A DNA stretch of 64,000 bases from contig JAPMOS010000025.1 in NCBI GenBank assembly GCA_027972325.1, forward strand, positions 1 through 64,000. The letters run 5' to 3'. How positions within the stretch are numbered: position 1 is the first letter of the stretch; every line of letters begins with the position of its first letter. Shown one piece after another: positions 21,738 to 32,925 of this stretch. The notes below the pieces were generated by a model. That model was not told the origin of the DNA and did not search any database. It was given only the letters and a program-made list of their open reading frames with translations. The position numbers were made by a program, and so were the translations under genes. This stretch comes from Paratrimastix pyriformis (taxonomy: Eukaryota > Preaxostyla > Paratrimastigidae).

Positions 21738-24700
21738 ACCACCAGCGACCGTCACCGAAGTCACCTGGCAGGGCGTCACGGTCCGTCCCATGCTCATGCC
21801 CTGCCCTGCCCTGCCCGTCGGGCCAGCGATGTCTTCGGGAGCAGCGGAGGTCCCCTCGGCAGCAGCAGGGGCCTCGCCCACAGTCCCGGGGGCGGCCTCG
21901 ACGGTCGTCGCAGCAGGTGCAGGGGCCTCGTCGGCAGCGGGAGCAGGGGCCTCGTCGGCAGCAGGATCGTCGGCAGCAGGATCGTCGGCAGCAGGATCGT
22001 CGGCAGCAGGAGCATCCGTCTCAGCAGGAGCATCCGTCTCAGCAGGAGCAGCCGTCTCAGCGGGAGCAGCCGTCTCAGCGGGAGCAGCCGTCTCAGCAGG
22101 AGCAGCCGTCTCAGCAGGAGCAGCCGTCTCAGCAGGAGCAGCCGTCTCAGCGGGAGCAGCCGTCTCAGCAGGGGCGGCAGCAGGGGTGGCCGCAATCTCG
22201 GTCGCAGCCGCAGGGGCCTCGGCCGTGGCAGCGGGGGCCTCAGCTGCGGCTGCAGGGGCCACGACGACAGCAGGGGACGCGGCGGCCGGACCATCTGCGC
22301 TGGGAGTTGGAGTCTCGGCGGCAGGGGCATCGCCAGGGGTGGCGGAGACAGGGGGGGCCTCTGCGGTGGGACCAAGGGCCTCGACGCTGGAAGGATGGCC
22401 CTCGATGGCAGGGGGGGCCTCGACGGCAGGGGGGGCCTCGACGGCAGGGGGGGCCTCGACGGCAGGGGGGGCCTCGACGGCAGGGGGGGCCTCGACGGCA
22501 GGGGGGGCCTCGACGGCAGGGGGGGCCTCGACGGCAGGGGGGGCCTCGACGGCAGGGGGCCTCGACGGCAGGGGGCCTCGACGGCGGGGGGGCCTCGACG
22601 GCGGGGGCCTCGACGGCAGGGGGCCTCGACGGCAGGGGGGGCCTCGACGGCAGGGGGGGCCTCGACGGCAGGGGGGGCCTCGACGGTAAGGATGGCGGGA
22701 GCAGGGACCTCGGGAGACACGACTGAAGGAGAAGCATCGGCAGCAGAGGCCTCGGCAGGGGCGACTGGCAGGGGGGCCACGGCGACCGGCAGGGGGGCCA
22801 CGGCGACCGGCAGGGGGGCCACGGCGACCGGCAGGGGGGCCACGGCGACCGACAGGGGGGCCACGGCGACAGGAGCAGGGGCGATGGAGGCCTCATCCCA
22901 GGCTGGCTTTTCGTCGCCCGTCTGCGGACCGTCCTCATCGACCGCCTCGTCGTGAGTCGCATCCAGACCGTCGGCCTGCTCCCCCCCCTGGAGGCTTTCG
23001 CCCCGGGTCCGGGGGGACGGCGGCCCAACCACTACCACATCATCGGCAGGTCCATCCGGGCCCGGAACCGGGGCGGAGGTCGCATTGACATCAGGGGAGG
23101 CAGGGGGGGTCCTGCCCCGGGACGCCTGGGGGCCACGGCCGCCCGTCTCATCGGCCGTCTCATCGGCCGTCTCATCGGCCGGGCTGGGGCAGGTCGGCCC
23201 GGGAGCAGTAGCAGTAACATCAGTAGTAGTAGTAGTAGTAGCAGCAGCAGCAGCAACAACAACGTGAGTGGGAGCAACAGCAGGAGCAGCAGCGGCGGCG
23301 GCGGTGTGGGGGCGGGGCGACTGGGCCTCCTCGGCAGGGCCGCTGGACGGAGGCGCCACGGTCCCCACCGTGGCTGCGGGGGGCGGGCTTGCCGAGGGCA
23401 GGCAGGCGGGCGGGGGTGATGGAGGTAACGAGGCCTCCGCCTCCGCCTCCGCCTTCGCCTGGGGGCCGACAAGAAGGCCGCCCGCTGGCTGCGGGGGCAT
23501 CGCCAGGAGGCCGCCGCACGGGCCCTCACCCGATGGCCGGTCCGTCTGAGCGGGGCCCTCGTTGCCGTCTGGTCTTTCGTCCTCGTGGGCCGCGGCAGGG
23601 GCAAGGACACTGGCGGGGGGGGCACCAGGAGCGGGACAGGTCGGGGCGGCATCGGTGGGTGGGCGGGTGGGCGGAGCGGCCCCGGTGGCGGCCAGGGGGG
23701 TGGCGCAGGCGGGTGGCGCCGTGGGCCACGCCATCGGCTCGCTCGCATCGGCCTCGGCCTCGCCCTCGGCCTCGACGCCTGGGGCCACGCCGGCCGCATC
23801 TTCCCCCAGGTGGACGTGGGCCTCATCGTCCGGGTGGGCATCGTCCGGGTGGGCATCATCGTCCAGGTGGACATCGACCATAGACTCCGTCGGAACCCGG
23901 GGCTGAGTGGGCGGGGCCGGCGCTGCCGAAGGGGCCAGCGATGGGGCCAAGGACGGGGCCGGGCCAGCCGGCAACGGCATGGCGGGAAGGAGGGCCGGCC
24001 CTCCCGAGCTGGCGACTGGCCACCCGTCCTGCTCGGGGGGCTCCTCGGGCGCATGGGGGCTGGGGCACCCGCTCCCGGCCCGTTTGAGGGCATCCGAGGG
24101 CTCGGCCAGCGACAGCACGCTGCGGCTGCCCGTGGGGGCCGTGGTCGTGGCCGGGGCCGGGGATGGGGCTGCGGCCATCTGGGAGACCGAGCCTGGGACG
24201 GCACCGTCCATGGCCAGCGGGAGGGGCTGCTGGGGCCCCTCGTGGGCCGGAGGCTCGGCGGGGCCCTCGGGCCGGTCGGGGGCTGGCCGGGGTCGGGGGC
24301 ATCCATCGCCCATCGGGGCTCCATCCGCGGGCGGCCCTGCCGCGGGGCCCGGCTGTGGGTTGGACTCGTCGGCCAGCTGGGCGGGCGGGCCGCCCAGAGG
24401 AGGCCCCGGGGAGGCGTGGCGGCCAGGCGCCATCGGAGGCGACGCTGGGAGGGTTGCGTGGGGCGAGGGGCACCGCGCGGGCACCCCAGGCTGGGGCGAA
24501 CGTCTCTGGGGATGGGTAGCAGGGGCAGCCCCGTGCTTCGGCTCGTGCGGGCGGCCGGTGGGGGACGAGGGCGAGGCGACCGGGGCGGCGGCGCGGTGGC
24601 CGCCTTGGGCCGACCCCCGCAACGGGGCGGCGGCCGGGGCAGCCGCCGGGTGCGAGGAGCGGAGGGGCTGGGGGGATGTGCCGTCCGATCCCGGGGGGGC

Positions 24701-25899
24701 GGGGGCGGGGGCGACTGTAGGCCGGGGCCCCACCCCCACCGCCCGGCCGGCCGGCCCGTTGCTGGGGCGAGCAGGATGTGCCGGGCCCGGGAGGTGCTCA
24801 GGCGGGCTCAGGCGCGGGGAGGCCGCCCTCCCGGCGACGGGGCTGCGAGGGGCCGTCCGGGCCCTGTGGGGGTCCCTGCACCCGGTCACGGGGTTGGTGG
24901 CCTTGGGGCGTCCCGGTGGGGTGGGCGAGCCGCTCCGTCCGGGGCGCAGGGCCGGCGAGGCGCGCAGGGCCGAGAGCGCCCCGAAGGTGGGCGTGTGCAC
25001 TGCGGGCGCGCATACGGCCGGCCAGACACGAGGAGAGCCACGGAAGAGGTGGGTGCGTGAGGGGGATTCGGTGGCGGTGGCGGGATGGCCCGTGCGAGCA
25101 ATGAGGGGAATGAGGGGGACGGACCAGGCGCGGGTGGGGATCCTGCCCCTGCCGCCGTCCAGCCGCCTGCGGCGGGGGGCGGCACCTCCGGGGTGGGGAC
25201 TAACCGCAGGTGGGGAGCCACCTCCCAGTGGGCGCTGGGGTCCACCACCAGGATCGGGGCCGACCCGTGTCCCGCACGGCCGGCAGCGCCCACCCTGCTG
25301 GGCCCGCCCTCCGGTCGGGGCAGGCACGTAGGGGGCGACGGGGGCTGGGCAGTGACAAGCACCGGCCCCGTGGCACGAGGCGATTGGGGCGATTGAGGCG
25401 AGAGCCTGGGGGCGGAGCGACGGGTGTTGGAAGGCGAGGGGAGCGACGGGGCACCCGCTGGCGGCAGCGAGGCCGGGCTGGAGGCCTTCCGGTGCAGGAA
25501 GGGATGATGTTTCGGGGACAGTGTTGATGTGGCTGTTTGCGCCACGTGCCCCAGGGAGGACGCGTCTCGGGCGGGGCCCTGGGTCCCACCCAAAGAAGGC
25601 GAGCCGTGCAGCGAGGATGCAGTTTGATAGGCCGACGGGAGGTCGGGGGAAGAATGCCCAAGGTTCAGCGGTGCGTGGCTGATCCTGGTAGAGGGCAGGA
25701 CAACCGGGGTTTTCGCTTCCCGCAAGAGAGATGCCAAAAATTGAGGTGTTGCCACAGGTCCATGTTTGTGATGTGATGAAACTAGGGGGGAGAGAATGGG
25801 CGACCCCGTCAGAAAGGGGTGGTCACTTCTCCTTGACGACTGTCCAAGGATTTTTTTTTTCAGGGTTTCAGCGGCCAAAGATCAGCAGACCTCACGCAT
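19994..25899 (-). CDS. Large intrinsically disordered Ala/Pro-rich repeat protein, function unknown
   Basis: Exons: 25899-25891 (only Met-Arg-Glu), 25839-25125, 24999-20523, 20359-19994; roughly 1,850 residues. I recognise no folded domain. Composition is Ala/Pro/Ser/Glu with an acidic stretch (VDVHLDDDAHPDD). Tandem repeats in protein are VAVAPLP (22765-22870), EAPPAV (22390-22690), AETAAP (22030-22180) and AD/GV dipeptides (21640-21740). The gene is supported by three introns with standard donors (GTCTGC, GTCCGT, GTCTGC) that join open frames in phase. The EAPPAV array has units one or two bases short in their G runs, so the frame before and after it differs. Candidate roles such as scaffold or surface protein would be guesses. 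Confidence 0.6.
22390..22690 (-). repeat. 18-bp coding repeat (EAPPAV) with ragged unit lengths
   Basis: About 15 copies of an 18-bp unit (GCCTCGACGGCAGGGGGG on the + strand). Several units are 16-17 bp because the G run is shorter, which breaks the frame inside the array. This is either homopolymer miscalling or real length variation. Confidence 0.8.
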
Positions 25900-25989
25900 C
25901 AGGCACCCCGACCAGCGAGCTGTCCAGCGATTAGTGCGTGGAACCCGTCGGGATCGATTTGCTATCTTTGTGTCGTGCGGCCGTCCGTC
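25900..25989. promoter_or_regulatory. 90-bp divergent promoter (disordered protein / endonuclease V)
   Basis: Only 90 bp separate the two outward-facing start codons, so both promoters and 5' UTRs share it or overlap the genes. Confidence 0.55.
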
Positions 25990-27189
25990 ATGGAGCCACC
26001 ACATCGAGATCTCGCGGCAATGGAGGAACACTGGAGGCAGGAACAAGCACATCTTCGTGAGAGGATGGTGGAACAAGATAGTTTTGCTTGGAATGTTGAT
26101 CATCCAACTGAGGGACCGACGCCGCTTAAATATCTGGGTGGGGTCGATATTTCATTTTATAATGACCAGTCATCTCGGGCTGTCGCGGCTTTAGTCGTCC
26201 TCGAATATCCCTCGATGAAGTCCGTTCAATCTCCTTGGGGAGGCGCTGACCCTCATCGCCGCCTAGGTGCGTGTACGAGGCATTTAAAGACACTATTCTT
26301 CAACTTCCCTACATTCCCGGTTTCCTCGCGTTTCGTGAGGTCCCAGTGCTGCTGGAACTCTTCCAGGAGTTGAAGGAGAAGGCCCCCCACTTCTGGCCGC
26401 AGATCCTCTTCGTGGACGGCAACGGGAAACTGCATCCGATGGGGTTTGGCCATGCCTCCCATTTGGGCGTGCTCGTCGACATTCCCACAGTTGGAGTCGG
26501 TCTGCGGCCACAGATGCGCCATCATCCATTGATGCCCCCCCCCCCCCCCCCCCCCCCCCCGGTCCTCCTCCCCGGCAGGCAAGACATTCTTCGTGGTGGA
26601 TGGCCTCTCTGTTGACGGCATCAAAAACTCGCGCAGCCAACTGGCCAAGCAGGGCGACTGGTTCCCGCTCACAGGCCACTCGGGTGCCGTCTGGGGGGCG
26701 GTCCGTTGGGCCCCCTCTGGGCGGGCGGGCCCTGACTCTCTTCTTGGGGGTGGGGTGGTGCGTGGCGGGCAGGCGGTGCGCACATCCAAGCAAGCGATCA
26801 ATCCGGTCTTTGTCAGCGTCGGGCACCGGATCAGCCTCGAGTCGGCCATCAAGGCGACCATGCTCTGCGCCCAGGTGCGCATCCCCGAGCCCATCCGGCA
26901 GGCCGACATGCGCAGCCGCGAGGTCATCCGGCGCCTCGTCCAGGCTGAGGCGGCCAAGAGCGCCCCCAGTGCCGCAAGCGCTGCCCCTCCGCAGGCCCCA
27001 GCCCCCTTGGTCGGGGCTCCCAATCCCGAAGCCGGGGCCACCCGCGCCCCGCCCCGGGCGCCCGCCTCTGCGCCTGCTACTGCCGCGCCGGTCCCAGCAG
27101 CGCAGGAGGTGGCCCCCTCTGTGGCGCACCCGGACTCAGGTGCGTCGGCCTCATCCGCGGAAGCGCCCAGCGTCGTGCCGAAGCAGTAG
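25990..27189 (+). CDS. ENDOV: Endonuclease V
   Basis: Exons 25990-26219, 26267-26499, 26579-26700 and 26773-27189 sum to exactly 334 codons. Endonuclease V cuts one base 3' of inosine in DNA or RNA. The catalytic set is present: Asp in GGVDISF, Glu in AFREVP and Asp in FVDGNG. Family blocks PYIPGFLAF-like, [14 protein letters not shown] and PTVGVGKTFF follow in order; the last is split by the 26500-26578 intron with a GTCTGC donor. About 85 residues of Ala/Pro-rich tail follow the core and are absent from typical members. Donors are GTCCGT, GTCTGC and GTCCGT. The stop lies 14 bp from the convergent neighbour's stop. Confidence 0.92.
26535..26560 (+). repeat. C26 homopolymer in ENDOV intron
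   Basis: Pure C run in the 79-nt intron at 26500-26578, ending 18 nt before the acceptor. Confidence 0.9.
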
Positions 27190-27203
27190 CTCCGAAAGGG
27201 TGT

Positions 27204-28136
27204 TCAGGATGGCGGCGGCGCCCTGGGTGGGTCGGTCGGGTCGGGGAAGACAGAAGAGAGACGATCTGCCAGGATTCCCCAAACGAGAGGCGGGCGAGCG
27301 GTGGGGTGCACTATCAAGGCGCGGACCGCAGCTGCCGCGGGGCCCATCGACGTGACAAGAACGAGGGGCACGTCGTTGGAGGCGGCAAAGGCCTGGCACT
27401 CGTGGTTTGTCACCTGGCTCCGCTGGATCAGGTCGAGACTATGCCCACCCAAGACCGGCGGTGAGTGGTCGGGCAGGGAACGGCGAGGCAGACAATGTCC
27501 CCACGAGAATGGCCGGGCGGCCACGTTGTTGCTTGATCTATTCATCGCCGCGGAAAAAGTGAGGTGGTGGATGGACGGATGAACATAAGGGAGGAACCGA
27601 CCTGGGCGGCACATTTCAGGAGGGAGGTGCGCTCAGTAAGACGGAAAACAAATATCTCTGCGTCAACGGCGCCGAAAGATGAAGAGTCAAGCGAAGCCTG
27701 CGAGGCTTCGTGAAGGTAGAAATGGAATGCCAGCCCATGCTATGGAAAAGAGAGGCTTGTTTCGATATTGCCACACTGAGATATAGACATTGATGGGCCA
27801 ATAAACTTCGGTAATTTGGCGACCGAGTGTCTCGCGCTGCTCCGTCGGTGGTGTGGTGCCAGCAAGCGCAGCAACAAGGGAAGTCTTCCCGGTTCTCTTT
27901 GGGGCACAGCGGTGTTGCATGGACCAAAAAATGAGGCACAAACCTGGTTACCACGGAGATAGACATGGAATGAACGGGTCGAAAACCCAGCCAAGATAGG
28001 GGGCGGAAGAAGAAAGCCTGGAGGAATGATGAAAACGCAAAACTGTACCTACTGAAAGACCTCGTTCGCTGGACCGAATCTTTGCGATAACCTCTTTCCC
28101 TTCAGAGCTTTCGAGCCACATCTTGTCAAGCTCCAT
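27204..28136 (-). CDS. RSG1/CPLANE2-like small GTPase (ciliogenesis)
   Basis: Exons 28136-28061, 28017-27944, 27896-27789, 27739-27602, 27537-27494 and 27438-27204 sum to exactly 225 codons. The P-loop GNQRTGKTSLVAALAG is intact and is split by a GTTTGT intron. The next blocks (RETLGRQITEVYWPI, then VFRLTERTSLLKC, then ILVGTFLDLIQR and FAASNDVPLVLVTS) line up with human RSG1 as I recall it (GKTALVAKLAG, ETTGIQTTVVFWPA, GSKFDQY). RSG1 works with CPLANE at the basal body in IFT assembly. The DxxG switch II motif is replaced by LHEASQ and NKxD by TFLD, so GTP hydrolysis is doubtful. The 3' end could include a further intron near 27315, where GTCCGC occurs. Confidence 0.75.
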
Positions 28137-28246
28137 TTACCCGATATAGTGAACCGATCCCTGGGTGACAAAGCCGTGCAAAAAAAAAGTCGGCTCCTTC
28201 AAATTTGAAACCACCGTAATAGGTTTTCACTGTTTTCCCATGTAGA
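28137..28246. promoter_or_regulatory. 110-bp divergent promoter (RSG1-like / armadillo gene)
   Basis: The interval between two outward-facing start codons; AT-rich with an A9 run near 28180. No certain core element. Confidence 0.5.
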
Positions 28247-30804
28247 ATGGTTAACCTTCCATTGGTTCACGAGGAGTCGATCCAAAAGGACACGACGTCA
28301 CCCACGGAAGTGATCATCGGCAAGTTTATGGCGACGTCCGTGGCAGAGACCGAGATTCCTTCCCTCCTTTTCTCCCTTGCCCTTCGGGCTCGTGATCTCC
28401 CTGAAGCACAAAAGATTTCTGCTGCCGGGGTCGTTTCCAAGGTCATCGAGACACTGAATCGTTATCGGACCTCGGCCGAAATTTGGTCTGTCTAAGTTCT
28501 TTTCTCCGTGAGACAATCAATATCTCTGTTTTTCAGTTGGGGTGCCACTCTTCTGCTTGGCTTTATGATCGAGCATACCGAGGTGGGGACTTCCATCGTT
28601 GAGACCGTCCCCGAATTGCTGCAGTTGATTTGTGAGCTGCTCATCGCCCACCACGGCCATCCCAACGCCCTGATCGCTTGCTGCGCCGCCTTTACCTTCA
28701 TCATCTGCTACGAGAACCCCCGAACCCAATTCCCCGCGCTGCCCCTCCACCGGGAGGTCATCGCCACCGTGATGCGGTGCTTCACCGAGTACGAGGCCGA
28801 GCAGCGGGTGCTCTCGGCACTGAGCCTGGTCATCCTCAACATGTGCATGGTGGAGCCCCTCATGATCGTCTGTACCCACTGCCCTTGCCGCTGTCCACCC
28901 ATCGCTGAATGCTTGTTCCTCTCCTGGCCCCGGCCCGCAGTACATGCATTCGCAGGGGGTCGTCCCCAAGTTGGCCGAGGCCCTTCGCCGGTACCCGGAC
29001 AATACCGATCTGGCCAACCACGCCTGCCGTGCCCTGGGGAATATCAGCAGCGCCCACGAGGAGGCCGCCGCCCAGATGGCCGACCTGCAGCTGCCCCGGC
29101 TGATGGTGGACCTCCTGCGGGCCCACCTGGGCGACCCCGAGCTGGCGCTTGCCGTCCTCCGGGTCCGGCTCGCCATGCCCACCCCTGCCACAGGTGGGTC
29201 GCGGGATGTCGCGCCGCGCGCCGTGGGGCTGTCTGCTCATCTCGGTCGTCCCGTCGTCTCCTCCCAGGGGCTCCGCGGCAACAGCATGCAGGACGGGATG
29301 GGCCTGGCCGACATGGGCATGATCGGGCTCGTCCTGGACCTCATCCAGCGCCACAGCACCGAGGGTCTGCTCCGCTCCCCCCCCGGAACGCTCTCTGACC
29401 CCCGTCGTCTTTGCCTGGTGACCTGACGGCAGGCAAGCACCTGGTCCACCTGGCCGTGCGCACCCTGCTGAAGCTGATCAACGGGCTGCCCCACGTGCGG
29501 GCCCTCTTCACGCACCGCTTCTCGGCCCCGGCCCCCAAGCCGACCGTCGACGACAGCGACATTGCCGCCGCCTTGGGCGCCTCGGCAACCTCGACCGCCA
29601 CGGCTGCCACGGCTGCCACCGCCGCCGCCAAGGCCCCCAAGCGCCCCGAAGGTTTGCCCCCTTGTTCCTCCCCTCCCGCCCTCTGCCTTGCGACCCCCCT
29701 GCTGACGCGACTGGCTCCTGGATCTGCGGACGCTGCAGCCGCTGCGGGCAGCGGAGGCGCGGGGAGCGGCGCCGGCGGCTCGGGCCGGGCCGGGGCGGCT
29801 GCCGTCGGGGGCGACTTCATTGCAGAGCTGGATTTCCCCACCCTGGTGAGGTCCGCTCCCCGCCGCCGCCACCGCCACCGCCACCGCCACCGCCACCGCC
29901 ACCGCCACCGCCACCGCCTCTTCACCCACCGCCGCCCGGCAGCGCCCCTGCTCACATGGCCCCTCCTGGTGGTGGCGGTGGTGGTGGCGGTGGCGGCGAT
30001 GGGGCAGCTCGGTGTTTGTGCTGTACTCCGACGAGGAGATCCTCGTCACCGAGGCGGCCCGGCTCTGCTGCGTGGTGCTGCAGATGCTGGCCGAGTGCTT
30101 CCTGGCCAGCCAGGAGGAGGAGAGCCCGCCCGCCGAGGGAGGTCCGCTCCCCCCCCCCCCCCCCCCCCCCCCCGTTCCGGGCTCGCATCCAGCATGCGTC
30201 TCGGGGCCGCTCGTCGTCACGACCACCCCCACACCCCCACGGCCTGCCTGCAGAGCGGATGCCCATGGAGGGCCTCGAGGCGGCCCAGTTCCTGGTGAAG
30301 ATGGCCGAGGGGGGCCTGGTCAGCTGCCTCGTGCAGGCCATCCGCGAGTACGGCATCGAGAACCGCACGCTGCTCGTCCTGTGCGGCAACTGCCTCCACT
30401 ACCTGGGCGTGGTGGACGAGATCCGGGACACGGTCAAGGAGGCCATCCCCCAGGTGCTTCCCGTGGCCCTGTACCTGCGCAGCCGGGTCCGGGCCCGCCA
30501 GGAGCACATGGCCCGCGCGGGCGGGGCGGCCGAGGAGCACAAGGAGCCCAAGGGGCACGAGGCCGAGGCGGGCGAGGAGGACGAGGCCGAGGACGAGGAG
30601 CCCGAGTTCGACGACACCGACGACGGCACCGACGAGGGCTACCTGGCCCTGTGCCGGCTGCTGCAGAACTTCATGGACCTCGAGCTGGACGGGCTCGACG
30701 AGCGCCACTTCCTGGCCCAGATGCACGCCCTGGTCGACGGCATCGAGGGCGCCGGCGGCGAGGAGGCCGAGGAGGAGGAGGAGGAGGAGCACAAGGGCAA
30801 GTAG
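28247..30804 (+). CDS. Armadillo-repeat protein with acidic C-terminal tail
   Basis: Exons 28247-28485, 28537-28867, 28941-29162, 29268-29364, 29433-29651, 29739-29850, 30008-30141 and 30254-30804 sum to exactly 635 codons. ARM-type helices are clear (for example GVVPKLAEALRRYPDN then NHACRALGNIS, and GMIGLVLDLIQRHS). An Ala/Gly-rich linker near residues 310-390 separates two helical blocks, and the protein ends in a Glu/Asp-rich tail (EEAEEEEEEEHKGK). ARM proteins are binding scaffolds; I cannot assign the partner. Intron lengths grow from 51 nt at the 5' end to 157 nt, with GC content rising in parallel. It is divergently paired with a cilium gene, which is only a weak hint of role. Confidence 0.75.
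30149..30173 (+). repeat. C25 homopolymer directly after a donor
   Basis: Pure C run starting 7 nt into the intron at 30142-30253, so here the run is near the donor rather than the acceptor. Confidence 0.9.
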
Positions 30805-31247
30805 AGCGCCCCCTCTGCTCCACCTGCACAGCAGCAGGCCAGGTCCTGTTCCACGCCCGGTCGGGGTTGGCCGGCCGGCCCTCGCCCGGTGATGGCCCGA
30901 GCGAGTGGGGGCTGTCTCGTTGGGTCCCCACGGGCCGCATGGGCGGCGGGTTTGTGCCGCTTGGCGGGCGCCACGAGGAGCGGGCAAGCGAAGGTTGGAC
31001 CGTCCTCGTCTCTCCAATGGCGCCCCTCCCCCCCCGCCAAAGAGGAGCCCGGCTCGCGCACCCTTCTTGAGCGATAAAGGGGGCAGGCGGGGCAGGGCGG
31101 GGGTGGGGTTCTGAGGCCAAGCCGAGGGGCACCTCCAAGGCAGCCCCACGGTGGAAGGGAACATGGAAGGAAACAGGGGAGGAAACAGGGGAGGAAACAG
31201 GGGAGGAAACGAGGGGGTGGGTGGGAGGAGCTCCCGGGGGCCCGTGG
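30805..31247. other. Convergent intergenic region
   Basis: 443 GC-rich bp between the armadillo stop and the stop of the basic-protein gene. It contains a short GGAAACAGGG tandem repeat at about 31155-31210. No gene seen. Confidence 0.6.
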
Positions 31248-32407
31248 CTACTCGAGAGGCCTGTTGGGGTCGCCCAGCAGAGAGCGCTTCGGCAGGCCCA
31301 GCACCGAGGCAGGTGCTGCAACCCGGGGGGAGGGGAGGGGGGTACCGCTGAGATGAATTGCGCTGCCTTCGGCGAGCAAGCCAAACGCAAGCAGCCTCTC
31401 TCCTCCCGCACCCGTCGAGGACCCCCGGCGTGGGCGGACCGTGGTAGCGGACGGGGGGCCCTGGGCGCGCATGTTCTGGATGATGGTCTCCATGGGAACC
31501 CGGTTGGGGGCACCGGAGGCTGTCAACGGCAGAAGAGAGGTGAAGGCGCCCTTCGCTGCCGCAACGGGACGCTGGAGGAGTGGGTAGTCGAATTGGGAGC
31601 GGGCGGGCGGGCGGGGGGGGGGGGGGCGGGGGAGAGATGGCAGGGCGGACTTCGCGCTCGGGGGGTGGCCCGGTGCGCTCCTGGGACTTGTGGGTCTTCT
31701 TGTGCGCCTGGCGGGGCACTGCAGGCTTGGCGCTGGCCGGCCGGACGCGCCTGCCGCGCCCGTCGTAGACCAGCTTGGGCGGCTCCGTCCTACGTGGGGA
31801 CATCCACGGGTCAGCCCAGAGGCAGCCGAGGAAGAGCGCAGACCCCGGCGGTGGCGGCCGAGCGAAGGTCTGCCTGACTTGGACGCGCCGCTCCCGTCCG
31901 CTGAGCACGTGTGGCATGATCTGTGTGGGGGGGAGGGGGGAGGGGGGCATGAGGTGAGCATGGCCCGTGCCAAGGGCGCCCAGTGCAAGAGCGGGGCGGG
32001 CGAGTCACCGCCCACAGGCCTGGTCGTGGCGCACGATGCCTGCGTTGAAGGTCTCGAGCCGGAGGTCGGGCGGGGTGTCCTGGTTGCCGAACCCGTACGG
32101 GAAGAAGGGCGGCTGTGGAAAGGAGAGCGTCGCACCGGGACCAAACAAGCCTGCCCGTGACAGACACGACCCAGGCGCCTCTTGGCGCGAAGGGCGTCGA
32201 GTTTCTTGAGGCGGGTCAGGTCGAGCCGCCTCACCTTGGGCCCGGGCCCCGGGGTCAGCGATTGCCCTTGCCGCGATGCCGCCAGGGAACGGGCCGTGGC
32301 CGCTCCGGCACGAGCACCTTCCACATGAGGGGTCTTCGGTTCGGTCGTTCGGTGGGTTTGACGAGCTGTTGAAGGAGTCCCCGGCGCTCCCTCTGCCTCC
32401 TCTTCAT
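31248..32407 (-). CDS. Basic protein of unknown function (about 241 residues)
   Basis: Exons 32407-32363, 32234-32166, 32112-32020, 31920-31844, 31789-31651 and 31550-31248 sum to exactly 242 codons. I do not recognise the family. The N terminus is strongly basic (MKRRQRERRGLLQQL, then LTRLKKLDALRAKRRLGR). It is followed by a compact segment that looks conserved (FFPYGFGNQDTPPDL, ETFNAGIVRHD, IMPHVLSGRERRVQ), a KLVYDGRGRR motif and a low-complexity tail ending LGDPNRPLE. Donors are GTCAAA, GTCTGT, GCCTGT (a GC-AG intron), GTCTGC and GTCCGC. The first intron is the least certain. Confidence 0.6.
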
Positions 32408-32925
32408 CCTCGGATTCGGTGGCGGGCCGTGCGGGTGGGGCGCTCTAGAGAGCGTCCGCGTTTGAGAAGATATGAGATCTATTGCACAACGGACTTGGGG
32501 CCGTTCGGCACCACAAGAACAGAGGAACCTCGAATAATTCTGGCGATATTCGGTCGATTGATCTGGCCAAATATTCACAATATTGCCGAAATATAAAAAA
32601 GCTTCGGACCACAAGCGCGAGGAACCAAAGATGGAACCGGTTTTTTCGCTTCCCCAGTTGAATCCCAAGTCAGATAATCGAACATCGAGGGGAAAGAAGA
32701 TCGAGGCGGCGTGCAATCGCCCCAGACATGTTGGGGATTTAAAGTTAACTTAGGAAATAACTGCTCGAAACCAACACAGTCGCAGTTTGGCTTGTGCCGG
32801 GTCTGGGGTGCTTGTTCGGGTTGCAGCTTGTTCGAAACTTTGAAATGATTCAACGGTTGCGCGTAGCCTGTTATACCTGGGATTTTTCCTCACTGCGGGA
32901 AAGAGTCTAAGAAAGAATCCTTCAA
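32408..32925. promoter_or_regulatory. Divergent promoter region upstream of fimbrin
   Basis: 518 bp, clearly AT-richer than the genes on both sides, between outward-facing start codons. It is the widest head-to-head gap with both genes identified. No element named with confidence. Confidence 0.5.

Noticed and set aside
20922-22955. A 677-codon + strand frame with SRS-rich and Gly-rich sequence.
   Set aside because: Antisense shadow of the disordered-protein gene; no donor/acceptor pattern on this strand and no domain.
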